Assembly (NCBI RefSeq): GCF_042657065.1 | Contig: NZ_JBHSNF010000002.1 | Span: 248,001-312,000, forward strand | DNA length: 64,000 nt | Source of the DNA: Rhodanobacter ginsengisoli | Lineage (GTDB): Bacteria > Pseudomonadota > Gammaproteobacteria > Xanthomonadales > Rhodanobacteraceae | Direction of reading: 5' to 3' | Shown: in pieces, positions 23,762-33,767 of the stretch | Layout: every line of letters starts with the position of its first letter | How positions within the stretch are numbered: position 1 is the stretch's first letter | Notes under the pieces: model-generated | Told to the model about the DNA's origin: nothing | What the model saw: only the letters and a program-made list of their open reading frames with translations | Databases searched by the model: none | Program-made: the position numbers and the translations under genes

Positions 23762-26434
23762 ATGCAAGGTCCACCCAGATCGCACTCATCTGCTTCAGAT
23801 GCGTCTGGCGATCTCGTGGATGAAGCGCTCCGGGCATCGGAAAGCCGCTACCGCCGACTTTTCGAGACGGCCCGCGACGGAATCCTGCTGCTCGACGCCG
23901 ATACCGCCCGGATCGAGGACGTCAACCCGCAGCTGGTCGACATGCTGGGCTATTCGCAGGGGGAGTGGCTGGGAAAGGAGCTGTGGGAAGCGGGGCCCTT
24001 CGCCGATCGGGCCGAGAGCAGGGAAATGCTTGCGGCGCTGAAGGCCAACGGATTCGCCCGCTACGAAGGCCTTCCGCTCACGACCCGGAGCGGGGCCCGG
24101 ATCGAGGTCGAACTCGTCAGCAGCAGCTACGACTGCGACGGTATCCGGGTCATCCAGTGCAATATCCGGGACATCACCGAACGCAGCGACACGGAACAAT
24201 TCCTGCAGGACAGCGAGAGCCGGTACAAGCGACTGATCGAGAACTCCCCGGACATCGTCTACCGATTTTCCAGCCAGCGGGGAGGCATCTATTATTCCTC
24301 CAGGGTCACCTCGATCCTGGGCTATTCGGTGGAGCACCTGCTTGCCCATCCGACGCTGTGGAATGCATCGATCCACCCTGACGACGCCGCCACGGTCGCG
24401 CTGGCCGTCCAGGCCTACCGGACCGGCACCCCCTTCCGGGTCGAATACCGCATCCGGGACGCCCACGGGAACTGGCGCTGGTTTTACGACCGGGCCATCG
24501 GCAGCCAATGGGAAGAAGGGGATTTCATCGTCGAAGGCCTGGCGATGGACATCACCGAGCGCCGGCTGGCGCAGAGCCGCCTCGCCTATCTCACTCGGGT
24601 GCATGCCGTGCTCAGCGGCATCAACACCCTGATCGTGCGGGTGAGCGATCGCGACGAGCTGTTCCGTGAATCGTGCCGGGTCGCGGTCGAGGCGGCCGGA
24701 TTCCGCATGGCGATGCTGGCCGTGATCGATCCCGAAACCGGCAAGGTCGTTCCGGTGGCCTCGGCCGGCAAGAGCGAGGATCTGATGCACGACATCCGGA
24801 CGACCCTGGCGTCCGACCAGGTCGCCTCGACCACCATGGTGGCGCGGGCGATCCGCGAGAAGAAGCCGATAGTCTCGAACAATTCACTGGAAGACCCGCG
24901 GCTCAGCCAGGGCGACAAATACGCCCAGGCGGGGGTGCGCTCGCTGGTCGTGCTGCCGCTGCTGGTGGCGGGCCACGCGCATGGCGTGCTGGCGCTGTAT
25001 GCCACCGAGAGCGACTTCTTTCATCGGGAAGAGTTGAACCTGCTGCAGGAACTGGCGGCCAACGTCGCCTTTGCCATCGATCACGTCGACAAGCAGGAAC
25101 GGCTCAACTACCTCGCCTACTACGACGTGCTCACCGGGCTGGCCAACCGCAGCCTGTTCCTGGAGCGGCTGGCGCAGTACACGCGCAGCGCCACGAGCGG
25201 CAGGCACCGGCTTGCCATCGGCCTGATCGATCTGGAGCGGTTCAAGAACATCAACGACAGTCTCGGTCGCGCGGCCGGCGATACGTTGCTGAAGCAAGTG
25301 GCGGAATGGCTCACGCGCAACATCGGAGACGCCAGCCTGCTGGCCCGTATCGATGCGGATCATTTTGCGATGTTGATGCCGGAAGTCCGCCAGCAAGGCG
25401 AGCTGATGCGGCGTGTCGAAGACACCATCGAGGCGTTCCAGAACAACCCGTTCCGCCTCGACGACGCGGTGTTCCGGATCACCGCGAAGGTGGGCGTGGC
25501 CCTGTTTCCGCATGACGGGGCCAGTGCCGACATCCTGTTCAGGAACGCCGAGGCCGCACTGAAGCAGGCCAAGGCCAGCGGCGATCGTTATCTGTTCTAC
25601 ACCAGGCAGATGACGGCGAGCGTGGCCAGCAAACTGTCGCTGGAAAACCAGTTGCGCCACGCGCTCGACCACGGGCAGTTCGTGCTGCACTACCAGCCCA
25701 AGGTGAACCTCGTCAGCGGCAAGATCACCAGCGTGGAAGCACTGATCCGCTGGAACGATCCGCATACCGGGCTGATGCTGCCCGACCAGTTCATCCCGGT
25801 GCTGGAGGAAACCGGATTGATCAACGAGGTCGGGCGCTGGGCGCTGCACCAGGCCGCCCAGGACTACCTGCGCTGGCTCGGCAACGGGCTGGCTGCCGTA
25901 CGTGTCGCGGTGAACGTGTCGCCGCTGCAATTGCGTCATCGGGGCTTCATCACCGAGATTGCCCAGGTGGTCGCCGGCGACCCCCGGCTGGCGGCCGGGC
26001 TGGAACTGGAGATCACCGAAAGCCTGATCATGGCGGACGTCAGGCACAGCATCCTCAGCCTGCAGGCGGTCCGCGCCATGGGCGTCAGCATCGCCATCGA
26101 CGATTTCGGTACCGGCTTCTCCTCGCTCAGCTACCTGGCCCGACTGCCGCTGGATGCGCTGAAGATCGATCGCTCGTTCGTCATCGACATGACCACCAGC
26201 CAGCAGGGGCTGTCGCTGGTCGCCACCATCATCAATCTGGCGCATTCGCTCAAGCTCACGGTCGTCGCCGAGGGCGTCGAGAGCGAGGAGCAGTTGCGCC
26301 TGCTGCGCCTGCTCGGCTGCGACGAGATGCAGGGTTACCTGTTCAGTCGGGCGTTGCCCAGCGAGGAGTTCGAGACGAAGTTTCTTGCGGCGGATGCCGG
26401 CGGAAGGATCTCCCCGACGGCGGCGGACAGCTGA
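23762..26434 (+). CDS. PAS–PAS–GAF–GGDEF(degenerate)–EAL protein, likely c-di-GMP phosphodiesterase
   Basis: 890 aa, cytosolic, no membrane helix. Order: PAS (about 25–145), PAS with PAC (about 150–275), GAF (about 290–435), GGDEF-like (about 445–605), EAL (about 620–875). The GGDEF signature is replaced by DADHF and the RxxD inhibitory site is missing, so the cyclase half is probably inactive and may act as a GTP sensor. The EAL half keeps the EALIRW, ITESLIM, IDDFGTGFSS, KIDRSF and VVAEGVE motifs, so phosphodiesterase activity is expected. It converges with the GGDEF–EAL gene that follows. Confidence 0.9.
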   Translation: MQGPPRSHSSASDASGDLVDEALRASESRYRRLFETARDGILLLDADTARIEDVNPQLVDMLGYSQGEWLGKELWEAGPFADRAESREMLAALKANGFARYEGLPLTTRSGARIEVELVSSSYDCDGIRVIQCNIRDITERSDTEQFLQDSESRYKRLIENSPDIVYRFSSQRGGIYYSSRVTSILGYSVEHLLAHPTLWNASIHPDDAATVALAVQAYRTGTPFRVEYRIRDAHGNWRWFYDRAIGSQWEEGDFIVEGLAMDITERRLAQSRLAYLTRVHAVLSGINTLIVRVSDRDELFRESCRVAVEAAGFRMAMLAVIDPETGKVVPVASAGKSEDLMHDIRTTLASDQVASTTMVARAIREKKPIVSNNSLEDPRLSQGDKYAQAGVRSLVVLPLLVAGHAHGVLALYATESDFFHREELNLLQELAANVAFAIDHVDKQERLNYLAYYDVLTGLANRSLFLERLAQYTRSATSGRHRLAIGLIDLERFKNINDSLGRAAGDTLLKQVAEWLTRNIGDASLLARIDADHFAMLMPEVRQQGELMRRVEDTIEAFQNNPFRLDDAVFRITAKVGVALFPHDGASADILFRNAEAALKQAKASGDRYLFYTRQMTASVASKLSLENQLRHALDHGQFVLHYQPKVNLVSGKITSVEALIRWNDPHTGLMLPDQFIPVLEETGLINEVGRWALHQAAQDYLRWLGNGLAAVRVAVNVSPLQLRHRGFITEIAQVVAGDPRLAAGLELEITESLIMADVRHSILSLQAVRAMGVSIAIDDFGTGFSSLSYLARLPLDALKIDRSFVIDMTTSQQGLSLVATIINLAHSLKLTVVAEGVESEEQLRLLRLLGCDEMQGYLFSRALPSEEFETKFLAADAGGRISPTAADS

Positions 26435-26589
26435 GTCGAGGGCACGCAGGAACTGGCTCCCGATGGCACCGGCCTCGCGCTCGCCCCCCTTGCCGGAACG
26501 GGTTCGATGGAATGTGCCGATTCGTCGTTGCGGACGATCGATGTTGCCCGAAGCGTCCGGGTCCATGGGACAGGGCCTGACGGGGCGAC

Positions 26590-29500
26590 TCAAATGGTCA
26601 TAGGGTTCTCTGACCCGGCTCCGCGGTCGACATGCCCGTTTCCCCCGCTGCCTGCGTTCGCAGTGCGGATGGCGAGGAAGGCCTCGATCTCCATCGCCGG
26701 CATGGGCCGGCTGAAGTAATAGCCCTGCGCTTCGTTGCAGCCCTGCTCGCGCAGGAACTCGAGTTGCTCGGCCGTCTCCACCCCTTCGGCAATGGTCCGC
26801 AAGCCCAGGCTTCGGGACATGCTGGTGATCGCCGCCACGATCGCCCGGTCCTCACTGTCGGCGCCGATGTCCTGGATGAAGGACTTGTCGATCTTGAGCT
26901 TGTACACCCGGAATTTCTTCAGGTAGTTCAGCGACGAATAGCCGGTGCCGAAATCGTCGATCGACATGCGGATGCCCCGCCCGTGCAGCGCATTCATCAC
27001 CGCGATGGCGCCTTCGGGGTCATGCATCGCGACACTCTCGGTCAATTCCAGCTCGAGCAGCTCGGCCGGCAGACTCGCCTCGTCCAGGATGCCGCTGATC
27101 AGATCGGGCAGGCTGCGATGACGAAACTGCACGGCGGAAAGGTTGACCGCCATGACCATCGGCGGAAAGCCCCGGTCAAGCCAGTGCTTGAGCTGGGTGA
27201 CGGCGGTTCGTATCACCCACTCGCCGATCGGCAGGATCAGGCCGCAATCCTCGGCCACTGGAATGAATTCCGCCGGGAATATCTCACCGAGCTCGGGATG
27301 ATCCCAGCGCAACAACGCTTCCAGCCCGACGATTTCGCCATCGCAGATGGAATACTGCGGTTGGTAATACAGTTGCAGTTGATCCTGCTCCAACGCCCGA
27401 TGCAATGCATTGACCAGCTGCATGTGGCGACTCGCTCTCGCCTGCATCTCCGCGGTAAAGAACCGATAGCTGTTGCGGCCATCCGCCTTGGCGCGATACA
27501 TCGCCGTATCCGCACTCCTGGACAGCGTCTCGAGGTTCTCGCCGTCATGCGGGTAGATGGCGATGCCGATCGAAGCGGTCACGATGAGGGCATATTGCTC
27601 GACCTGGTAAGGCTGGGAGATCGCCTCGAGCAATTTCTCCACGATGGTCGCCGCTCCCTGGGCATCGGTGTCAGGCAGTATCAGGATGAACTCGTCCCCA
27701 CCCAGACGCGACGCCGTATCCGACTCGCGCAACACTCTCTTCAGCCGCGCACCCACCTCGATCAGGAAGGCATCCCCCACGCTGTGCCCCAGCGTATCGT
27801 TGATGTCCTTGAACCGATCCAGGTCAATGAAGATCACCGCCAGGTTGCCGTTGGTACGTTTGACCAGGCTGATCGCGTACTGCAAGTGGTCGGCCAGCAG
27901 GTTGCGATTCGGCAGCCCGGTGAGCGCGTCGAAATTGGCCAGGTACTGGATCCGCTCTTCGGAGTATTTGCGCTCGGTGATGTCCCGGCTGATGCCCAGC
28001 AGGGAAACGATCTCCCCCTGCGCATCGCGCATCGGGGCCGCATGGGTTTCGAGCCAGCGCCGCGTGCCCTTGCACCCGACGATTTCAAACTCGAGTATCG
28101 CGCTCTCGCCCTTCATCACACGCCCGTGCAACGCCATGAAAGGCTCACGGTGCTCGGGCAACAGGAATGAATGCAGGCTGCGCCGTCTCGCCTCCTCGAT
28201 GGAGTCCACCTCGAGCATGGCCAGGCCCGCGGCATTCATGTCCAGCAGCCTGCCGTCCCGGTTGACCACCTTCACGCACTCCGGCTCGGTCTCGATGATC
28301 GTGCGCAGGCGCAACTCGCTCATGCGCAGCTTCTCCTCGCTGAGCTTGCGGTCGGCTTCGCTGGCAAAGCGATCCAGCGCAAAGCTGATGTCCATCGCCA
28401 TCTCGATCAGCAGGTCCTGCGCCGGCTTGTCGAAGGCATCGCACACCTCCGAATAGACCACCAGTGCGCCGACCGGCAGCCCTTTTTGATTGAGGGGAAG
28501 CGATGCCATCGCGTGCCAGCCATGCCTGGCGGCGCTATCGCGCCAGGGCGCCGTGCTCGGATCGTGCTGAAAATCCTGGCACCAGTACGGGCGATTCTCA
28601 CGCAGGGACGAGCCCAGCGGCCCGTGGCTGCGGGAGTCGTCACCGCGCAAGGGCATCTCGAACGCGTCCAGGTAGTCGCCCTGCTCACCAGACGAGGCAA
28701 CCGGGCGCATCACTCCCGTGCTTTCGTCGATCATGCCGATCCATGCCATCCGCATGCCGCCAAACTCCACCACGTCACGGCATATCTGCGGATACAACTC
28801 GGCCTCGCTGGAACAGCGTACGATCGCCTGGTTGCACTGGCTGAGCGCCGCGTACAGGCGGGTCATGCGCTGCAGTGCCTCTTCCGCCTGCTTGCGTCGG
28901 GTGATGTCGACCATGGTGCCAAGCAGGACATCGGCACCCTTGCCTTCATCACGGACCAGCTCGGCCTGTGCGTGCACCCAGATCACGCCGCCATCCGGGC
29001 GAGCGATGCGATGAATCAGATCGAACTTGCCCAGGCCCAGGATTGCCCGCTCCAGCCCGCTCCTGACCAGTTCCAGATCATCCGGATGAACCACCCGGGC
29101 AATCATGTCGGGGCCCATGAATTCCGTTTCGCGAACGAGGCCGTAGATGCGATAGGCCTCGTCCGAGCAATAGATCGCGTCGGTCTTCAGGTTCCATTCG
29201 ATGAAGCCGATGTGAGCCACCTGCTGCGCCTTGACCAGACGCTCATCCTTCTCCCGCAGCGCAACCTCTTCCCGTTGGCGACTGATCGCGATGGAAGCGA
29301 GGTGCAGCACGGACTCCATCAGCTGCGCATGTTCCGGGCCGGGCAAGGCCGGTTTCCGGTAATACATCGCGAAGGTGCCAAGCACGCGGCCGCCGCGATC
29401 CAGGATCGGGTGCGACCACGCGGCCACCAGGCCGAACCGCATCGCCACCGCCCGGTAACTGTCCCACAGGGGGTCGACGCGCAGGTCCTCCACATAGACC

Positions 29501-30534
29501 GCCTCGCGGCGAAATGCCGCCGTCCCGCAGGAGCCCGCAGCCGGCCCGATCGGCTGCCCGTCGACCGCTGCCACGAATTCCGCCGGCAGGCTCGGCGCAG
29601 CGCCATGGCGTACATGCACGCCGTCGTCATCCAGCAGCAACACCGAACCCAGCATGCCGGGCGACTGGCTCTCGATGGCCCGCACCAGCGTCGTCAGGAT
29701 CAACGACAGGTCCGTGCCTGCCACCATCATCTCCAGGATATGGTTCCGGCGACGCAGCCAGATTTCCGCCTGCTTGCGCGCGGTGACGTCCTTGGCGATG
29801 CCGAGAACCTGACTCACCCGACCGGCCTGGTCCCGCGCAAAAGGTGTCTCGCGGCTGTTCAACCAGCGCCAGGCGCCATCGGCGTCGCGCATGCGATATT
29901 CGAGGTCGCGCGTCTCGTTGTCATCGGCCACTCGCCATGCCCGGTGATGGGCAACGATGGCCGGGCGGTCATCCGGATGGAACAAATTGATGACGTCGCT
30001 GCCGATCGCCTCGGTTTGCTCGGGTGAATAGCCGAAGGCGGTGGAGAAGTGCCGGTTGACATAGACATTGCGGCCCTCCGCCAGATCATGGATATAGACC
30101 GTACCCGGCTCCGTATCCAGGATGCGCTGGAGAAAATGCTCCTTTTCCTGCAACGCCAACCGGCTCTGCTGGCGCTCGGTGATATCGCGCACGCTGGCAA
30201 GAATGATCCGCCTGCCCTGCAACGTGAGCGGTTGCGCATGAACTTCGACCGATAGCCGCGCGCCGTCACGGCGCTGGTGGCTCGATTCGAAAATCGCCGT
30301 CGAGGCGAGCAGGTCGTTGAGCTTGCCCGGCACTTCGCCGCGGATCTCCGGCGCGGCCAGCTCGGCCACATTGATCTGCCTCAATTCCTCCTGGCTGTAG
30401 CCGTAGCACCTCGCTGCCGCGCGATTCGCATTGAGGATGCGACCGTCCGGATCGAGAACGAAAGTTGCATCGAGGCTCGCGTCGAGAACCGCCTGAAATT
30501 CAGCGCCCGGAAAATCCGTTGCCATTTCTTCCAT
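26590..30534 (-). CDS. Multi-PAS/GAF GGDEF–EAL c-di-GMP turnover protein
   Basis: 1314 aa, no membrane helix. Order: PAS (about 8–128), PAS (about 132–262), GAF (about 275–425), PAS (about 435–560), GAF (about 570–725), PAS (about 740–865), GGDEF (about 875–1035), EAL (about 1050–1300). The cyclase site is intact (SRLGGDEF) with an RESD inhibitory site five residues before it. The EAL site is also intact (EALLRW, LTESVAM, IDDFGTGYSS, TIAEGVET). It may switch between synthesis and breakdown depending on signals sensed by six sensory modules. The neighbour on the other strand is a phosphodiesterase-type protein. Confidence 0.92.
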   Translation of the reverse strand: MEEMATDFPGAEFQAVLDASLDATFVLDPDGRILNANRAAARCYGYSQEELRQINVAELAAPEIRGEVPGKLNDLLASTAIFESSHQRRDGARLSVEVHAQPLTLQGRRIILASVRDITERQQSRLALQEKEHFLQRILDTEPGTVYIHDLAEGRNVYVNRHFSTAFGYSPEQTEAIGSDVINLFHPDDRPAIVAHHRAWRVADDNETRDLEYRMRDADGAWRWLNSRETPFARDQAGRVSQVLGIAKDVTARKQAEIWLRRRNHILEMMVAGTDLSLILTTLVRAIESQSPGMLGSVLLLDDDGVHVRHGAAPSLPAEFVAAVDGQPIGPAAGSCGTAAFRREAVYVEDLRVDPLWDSYRAVAMRFGLVAAWSHPILDRGGRVLGTFAMYYRKPALPGPEHAQLMESVLHLASIAISRQREEVALREKDERLVKAQQVAHIGFIEWNLKTDAIYCSDEAYRIYGLVRETEFMGPDMIARVVHPDDLELVRSGLERAILGLGKFDLIHRIARPDGGVIWVHAQAELVRDEGKGADVLLGTMVDITRRKQAEEALQRMTRLYAALSQCNQAIVRCSSEAELYPQICRDVVEFGGMRMAWIGMIDESTGVMRPVASSGEQGDYLDAFEMPLRGDDSRSHGPLGSSLRENRPYWCQDFQHDPSTAPWRDSAARHGWHAMASLPLNQKGLPVGALVVYSEVCDAFDKPAQDLLIEMAMDISFALDRFASEADRKLSEEKLRMSELRLRTIIETEPECVKVVNRDGRLLDMNAAGLAMLEVDSIEEARRRSLHSFLLPEHREPFMALHGRVMKGESAILEFEIVGCKGTRRWLETHAAPMRDAQGEIVSLLGISRDITERKYSEERIQYLANFDALTGLPNRNLLADHLQYAISLVKRTNGNLAVIFIDLDRFKDINDTLGHSVGDAFLIEVGARLKRVLRESDTASRLGGDEFILILPDTDAQGAATIVEKLLEAISQPYQVEQYALIVTASIGIAIYPHDGENLETLSRSADTAMYRAKADGRNSYRFFTAEMQARASRHMQLVNALHRALEQDQLQLYYQPQYSICDGEIVGLEALLRWDHPELGEIFPAEFIPVAEDCGLILPIGEWVIRTAVTQLKHWLDRGFPPMVMAVNLSAVQFRHRSLPDLISGILDEASLPAELLELELTESVAMHDPEGAIAVMNALHGRGIRMSIDDFGTGYSSLNYLKKFRVYKLKIDKSFIQDIGADSEDRAIVAAITSMSRSLGLRTIAEGVETAEQLEFLREQGCNEAQGYYFSRPMPAMEIEAFLAIRTANAGSGGNGHVDRGAGSENPMTI

Positions 30535-31180
30535 CGGGTCTCCTCGTAATCCGTCAAACGCCGGGTTCGCTGAGTGCGGTACCGGTCCGGCCAGCTATTG
30601 CGTGAAATTCATTCGGATTTCGTGCGTTCAACGGGTAAGGATGAGCTTGCCGCTTGTCCGGTCCGTTCCGTCGGACCACTCGGCTGGTGGGGGTTGGTCG
30701 GCGGGAGGTTATTGCGGTTCGGCGTGTATCCAAGCTAGCAGCAGACTGGCATCGGTGTCTGTAACGGAAGCGTGATCGGCGCACGCCAATATATTCAGCC
30801 AGGGAAGATGGACCTGTCGAGAAGAACGACGGTATCGGGGGCTTTTTGAACAACACCGTGACTCGTCGGCAGCGGCTGGCGAGGGTCGCCATCATCAACT
30901 CTGGCGCATTCGCTCAAACCCCGGTCCAGACTTGGGGCCGGGGGCCCGAAATCGGGGGCGATCGCCCCTGTCGGGCAGCCGCGGGATGCATTTGCCCATG
31001 GCGGATACGGCGGGGAGCGTCTCCCCGATGGGGGACCGGCGAGTCGATGGCGCGAGGGGTTGGCCCGGGATCTCGATCACGGTGGTCGCGGAGCGCCGGA
31101 AGCCACGCCCGGGACGCCGCCACCCGCCCCGCTGTGGGCGCGGGATGGGCCCGCTCCCGCTTGTTTCCACCGACCTTCGG
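30535..31180. other. Intergenic GC-rich region with palindromes, no gene found
   Basis: No convincing coding frame. The region contains GGGGCGATCGCCCC (30955–30968, perfect palindrome) and CGGGGAG-CGT-CTCCCCG (31011–31027), plus other GC-rich partial repeats. These may be REP-like or remnants of old elements. Confidence 0.4.
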
Positions 31181-31206
31181 AAAAAGGAAACCCGCCGAAG
31201 CGGGTT
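31181..31206 (-). terminator. Rho-independent terminator, - strand
   Basis: On the minus strand AACCCGC-TTCG-GCGGGTT (31206–31189) forms a 7-bp stem with a UUCG tetraloop, followed by TCCTTTTT. This is a classic intrinsic terminator. Confidence 0.75.
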
Positions 31207-31300
31207 CCATCCATCGATACCAGGGGGGTTAGGGACTGTGGCGCCTCACGGCGGCTTGGTTAGCTAAACAACGTTAAACCAGTACGCATTGACGCATTCC
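31181..31300 (-). ncRNA. Candidate small RNA with intrinsic terminator
   Basis: A strong minus-strand terminator at 31181–31206 has no protein gene feeding it; the next gene (31597) is on the other strand. Upstream on the minus strand a CRP/Clp-like site (31315–31330) precedes a promoter-length gap, giving a predicted transcript of roughly 80–110 nt. The predicted RNA carries a C-rich single-stranded stretch CUAACCCCCCUGG, the kind of motif used by anti-Shine–Dalgarno small RNAs. The 5' end is not determined. Confidence 0.4.
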
Positions 31301-31314
31301 GGTCACATTTTGTA

Positions 31315-31330
31315 CGTGATCTTCATCACA
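31315..31330 (-). promoter_or_regulatory. CRP/Clp-type binding site
   Basis: On the minus strand TGTGA-TGAAGA-TCACG matches the CRP consensus TGTGA-N6-TCACA at nine of ten positions. In Xanthomonadales the CRP homologue Clp binds such sites. It lies upstream of the candidate small RNA and 267 bp from the DUF885 gene, so the target is uncertain. Confidence 0.5.
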
Positions 31331-31596
31331 CTCCGCGCATCGGACCTGCCTTTCGCCCGACCGCTGTCACAAGAATTTCGAATCGGGTGCCCCCCTCCCT
31401 TTGCGGGCCAACCGGTGCCTCATGCCGGCGGAACCGGCGACCGGCGCGCCGAGGGGATGTCCGCGGGCATGCGCGCGCGCGATCTCGCGTGGCACCGGCA
31501 CGTCTTTTGCCGGTCCGGGACCGGTCGATGGTCTGCGATTGCACCGTATCGCCGGAACACCTAGGCTCGGGCTTCCGACAAGGGGAAAGTCCGATC

Positions 31597-33408
31597 ATGC
31601 GTCCATTCCGTCCAGTCACGCTGTCCGCCGTCGTTGCCGCCGTCCTGCTCGCCGGTTGCTCGCCGCAGACCTCGGCGCCCGCGCCGTCAACGCCACCCGC
31701 CGCCGCGTCGACCGCCAGGGTCGCGGCCAGCGACCACCGCGCCGCGCTCGCATCGGCTGTCGACGGCTTCATCAACGGCTATTTCCAGCGCAACCCGGTG
31801 TTTGCCGCCAACGCCGGCAAGCACGCCTTCGACGGCCAGCTGCCCGACTACAGTCCGGACGGCCTGAAGGCCATGGCCGCCTGGCTGCACGCGCAACGCA
31901 ACGCCTTCGCCGCGTTCACCGACGACCAGCTCGATGCGCAGGGTCGCTTCCAGCGCGACTACGTGCTGGCGGTGATCGACGGCCAACTGTTCTGGCTGGA
32001 GGATTCCGGCGCGCCGTACAGCAATCCCGCGTATTACACCGACGCCTTGTCACCGAGCATGTACGTGACCCGGCCGTATGCGCCGCTGGCCCAGCGCATG
32101 GCGGCCTTCGTCAGCTACGAGGAGGCGCTGCCCAGGGCACTGGCGCAGATCAAGGGCAATCTCAAGTTGCCGCTGCCGGCGTCGTACATCGATGTGGGGG
32201 TCAACTCGTTCGGCGGCTACGCCAGTTTCTTCAAGACCGACGTCCCCGGCATCTTCGCCAGCGTGAAGGACGACGCCCTGCAGGCACGCTTCAAGGCCAG
32301 CAACGCCGCCGCGATCAAGGCCGCCCGGGATCTGGCCGACTGGCTGAAGGCGCAGAAGCCGCACGCGACCCAGGCGTTCGCGCTGGGCGCGGAGAAATTC
32401 TCGAAGATGCTGCAGGCGACCGAACGGGTCGACCTGCCGCTGGACCGGCTCGAGGCGATCGGCGAGTCCGACCTGAAGCGGAACCTGGCGGCGCTGCAAG
32501 CCGCCTGCAACCAGTTCGCACCGGGCAAATCGCTCAAGGCATGCGTCGCCAAAGAGAGTGCCGACAAGCCGGCCGGCGGCGCGGTGGAAGGCGCACGCAA
32601 GCAGCTCGCCAGCCTGCGCCAGTTCATCGTCGACAAGGACCTGGTCAGCATTCCCGGCACCGAGCAGGCGAAGGCCGAACAGGCTCCGCCGTTCAACCGC
32701 TGGAACTTCGCCTACATCGAGATCCCCGGCCCGTACGAAAACAACCTGCCCTCGGTGTACTACATCGCCCCGCCCGATCCGAGCTGGAGCAAGGCCGACC
32801 AGGCCGCCTACGTGCCGGGCAAGGCCGCGCTGTTGTTCGTCTCCGCCCATGAAGTCTGGCCCGGCCACTTCCTGCAGTTCCTGCACGCCAACCGCGCACA
32901 CTGGAAGTTCGGCCAGCTGTTCGTCGGCTACGCCTTCGCCGAAGGCTGGGCGCACTACACCGAGGAGATGATGTTCGATGCCGGCGTCGACGGCGCCACG
33001 CCGGAAGTCCACATCGGCCAGCTCACCAACGCCCTGCTCCGCGACGTGCGCTACCTCTCCGCCATCGGCCTGCACACCGGCGGCATGACCGTCGGCCAGT
33101 CCGAACAGATGTTCCGCGACGACGCGTTCCAGGATCCTGGCAATGCCCGCCAGCAGGCCGCCCGCGGCACCTACGATCCGGCCTACCTCAACTACACCCT
33201 GGGCAAGCTGATGATCATGCAGCTGCGCCAGGACTGGATCGCCGCGCATCCCGGGCCGAACGCACTGAAGGCGTTCCACGACCAGTTCCTCAGCTACGGC
33301 GGCCCGCCGATTCCGCTGGTGCGCCAGCAGATGCTGGGTGGAAAGGTGGAGGCCAAGCTGTGGACGCAAGGCGAAGCGGCGAACGCAGGCACGGCGGCGG
33401 CGAAGTAG
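31597..33408 (+). CDS. DUF885 family lipoprotein, putative zinc peptidase
   Basis: 603 aa from ATG at 31597, preceded by AAGGGGAAAG. A lipoprotein signal with lipobox LLAGC ends near residue 20. DUF885 proteins resemble M32/M3-like metallopeptidases: HEVWPGH at 418–424 provides a His–Glu–His-type zinc site and EGWAHYTEEM at 449–458 the third ligand. It is probably an outer-membrane- or periplasm-facing peptidase; the substrate is unknown. A Thr/Pro/Ala-rich linker follows the lipid-anchored Cys. A long palindromic hairpin lies 12 bp after the stop. Confidence 0.9.
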   Translation: MRPFRPVTLSAVVAAVLLAGCSPQTSAPAPSTPPAAASTARVAASDHRAALASAVDGFINGYFQRNPVFAANAGKHAFDGQLPDYSPDGLKAMAAWLHAQRNAFAAFTDDQLDAQGRFQRDYVLAVIDGQLFWLEDSGAPYSNPAYYTDALSPSMYVTRPYAPLAQRMAAFVSYEEALPRALAQIKGNLKLPLPASYIDVGVNSFGGYASFFKTDVPGIFASVKDDALQARFKASNAAAIKAARDLADWLKAQKPHATQAFALGAEKFSKMLQATERVDLPLDRLEAIGESDLKRNLAALQAACNQFAPGKSLKACVAKESADKPAGGAVEGARKQLASLRQFIVDKDLVSIPGTEQAKAEQAPPFNRWNFAYIEIPGPYENNLPSVYYIAPPDPSWSKADQAAYVPGKAALLFVSAHEVWPGHFLQFLHANRAHWKFGQLFVGYAFAEGWAHYTEEMMFDAGVDGATPEVHIGQLTNALLRDVRYLSAIGLHTGGMTVGQSEQMFRDDAFQDPGNARQQAARGTYDPAYLNYTLGKLMIMQLRQDWIAAHPGPNALKAFHDQFLSYGGPPIPLVRQQMLGGKVEAKLWTQGEAANAGTAAAK

Positions 33409-33419
33409 TCCGCGGTTCG

Positions 33420-33450
33420 GTCGTCCGCATGCGGCAGGCATGCGGACGAC
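33420..33450 (+). terminator. Long hairpin downstream of the DUF885 gene
   Basis: A perfect 13-bp stem GTCGTCCGCATGC / GCATGCGGACGAC with loop GGCAG directly after the stop codon. There is no T tract, so it may stabilise the 3' end or act as a weak terminator. Confidence 0.5.
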
Positions 33451-33767
33451 GACTCCTCAGCGGAGAACCGTGATAACTCCCTGCCAGGTGCGTCATCCCC
33501 CCCAAAAGAGCTCAATTGGGGAACGCGGGGGCGTCCGATCCGTCGTACCGCGGCGAAACGATCCGTCCCGGCATCGGGCCATGGCCGGTACCTCACCGTC
33601 CACCGAACTTCTCGGGAATCGTCGCCGACACCTTTTCCAGGTCGCGGATGATCGGCGACGCAGATGAACGGCAGCCCTGCCGGTCGGCGGTACCGTGCCG
33701 CGGTCTTCACGCCTGCGGGCACACGGTGAGACCGGCTCAATCCTTGGAGAGCCCGCGGAGCAACCGC

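Noticed and set aside
30914..31267. Overlapping short frames at 30.9–31.3 kb on both strands
   Set aside because: Low-quality, overlapping in several frames, no domain, and crossed by a clear terminator hairpin.
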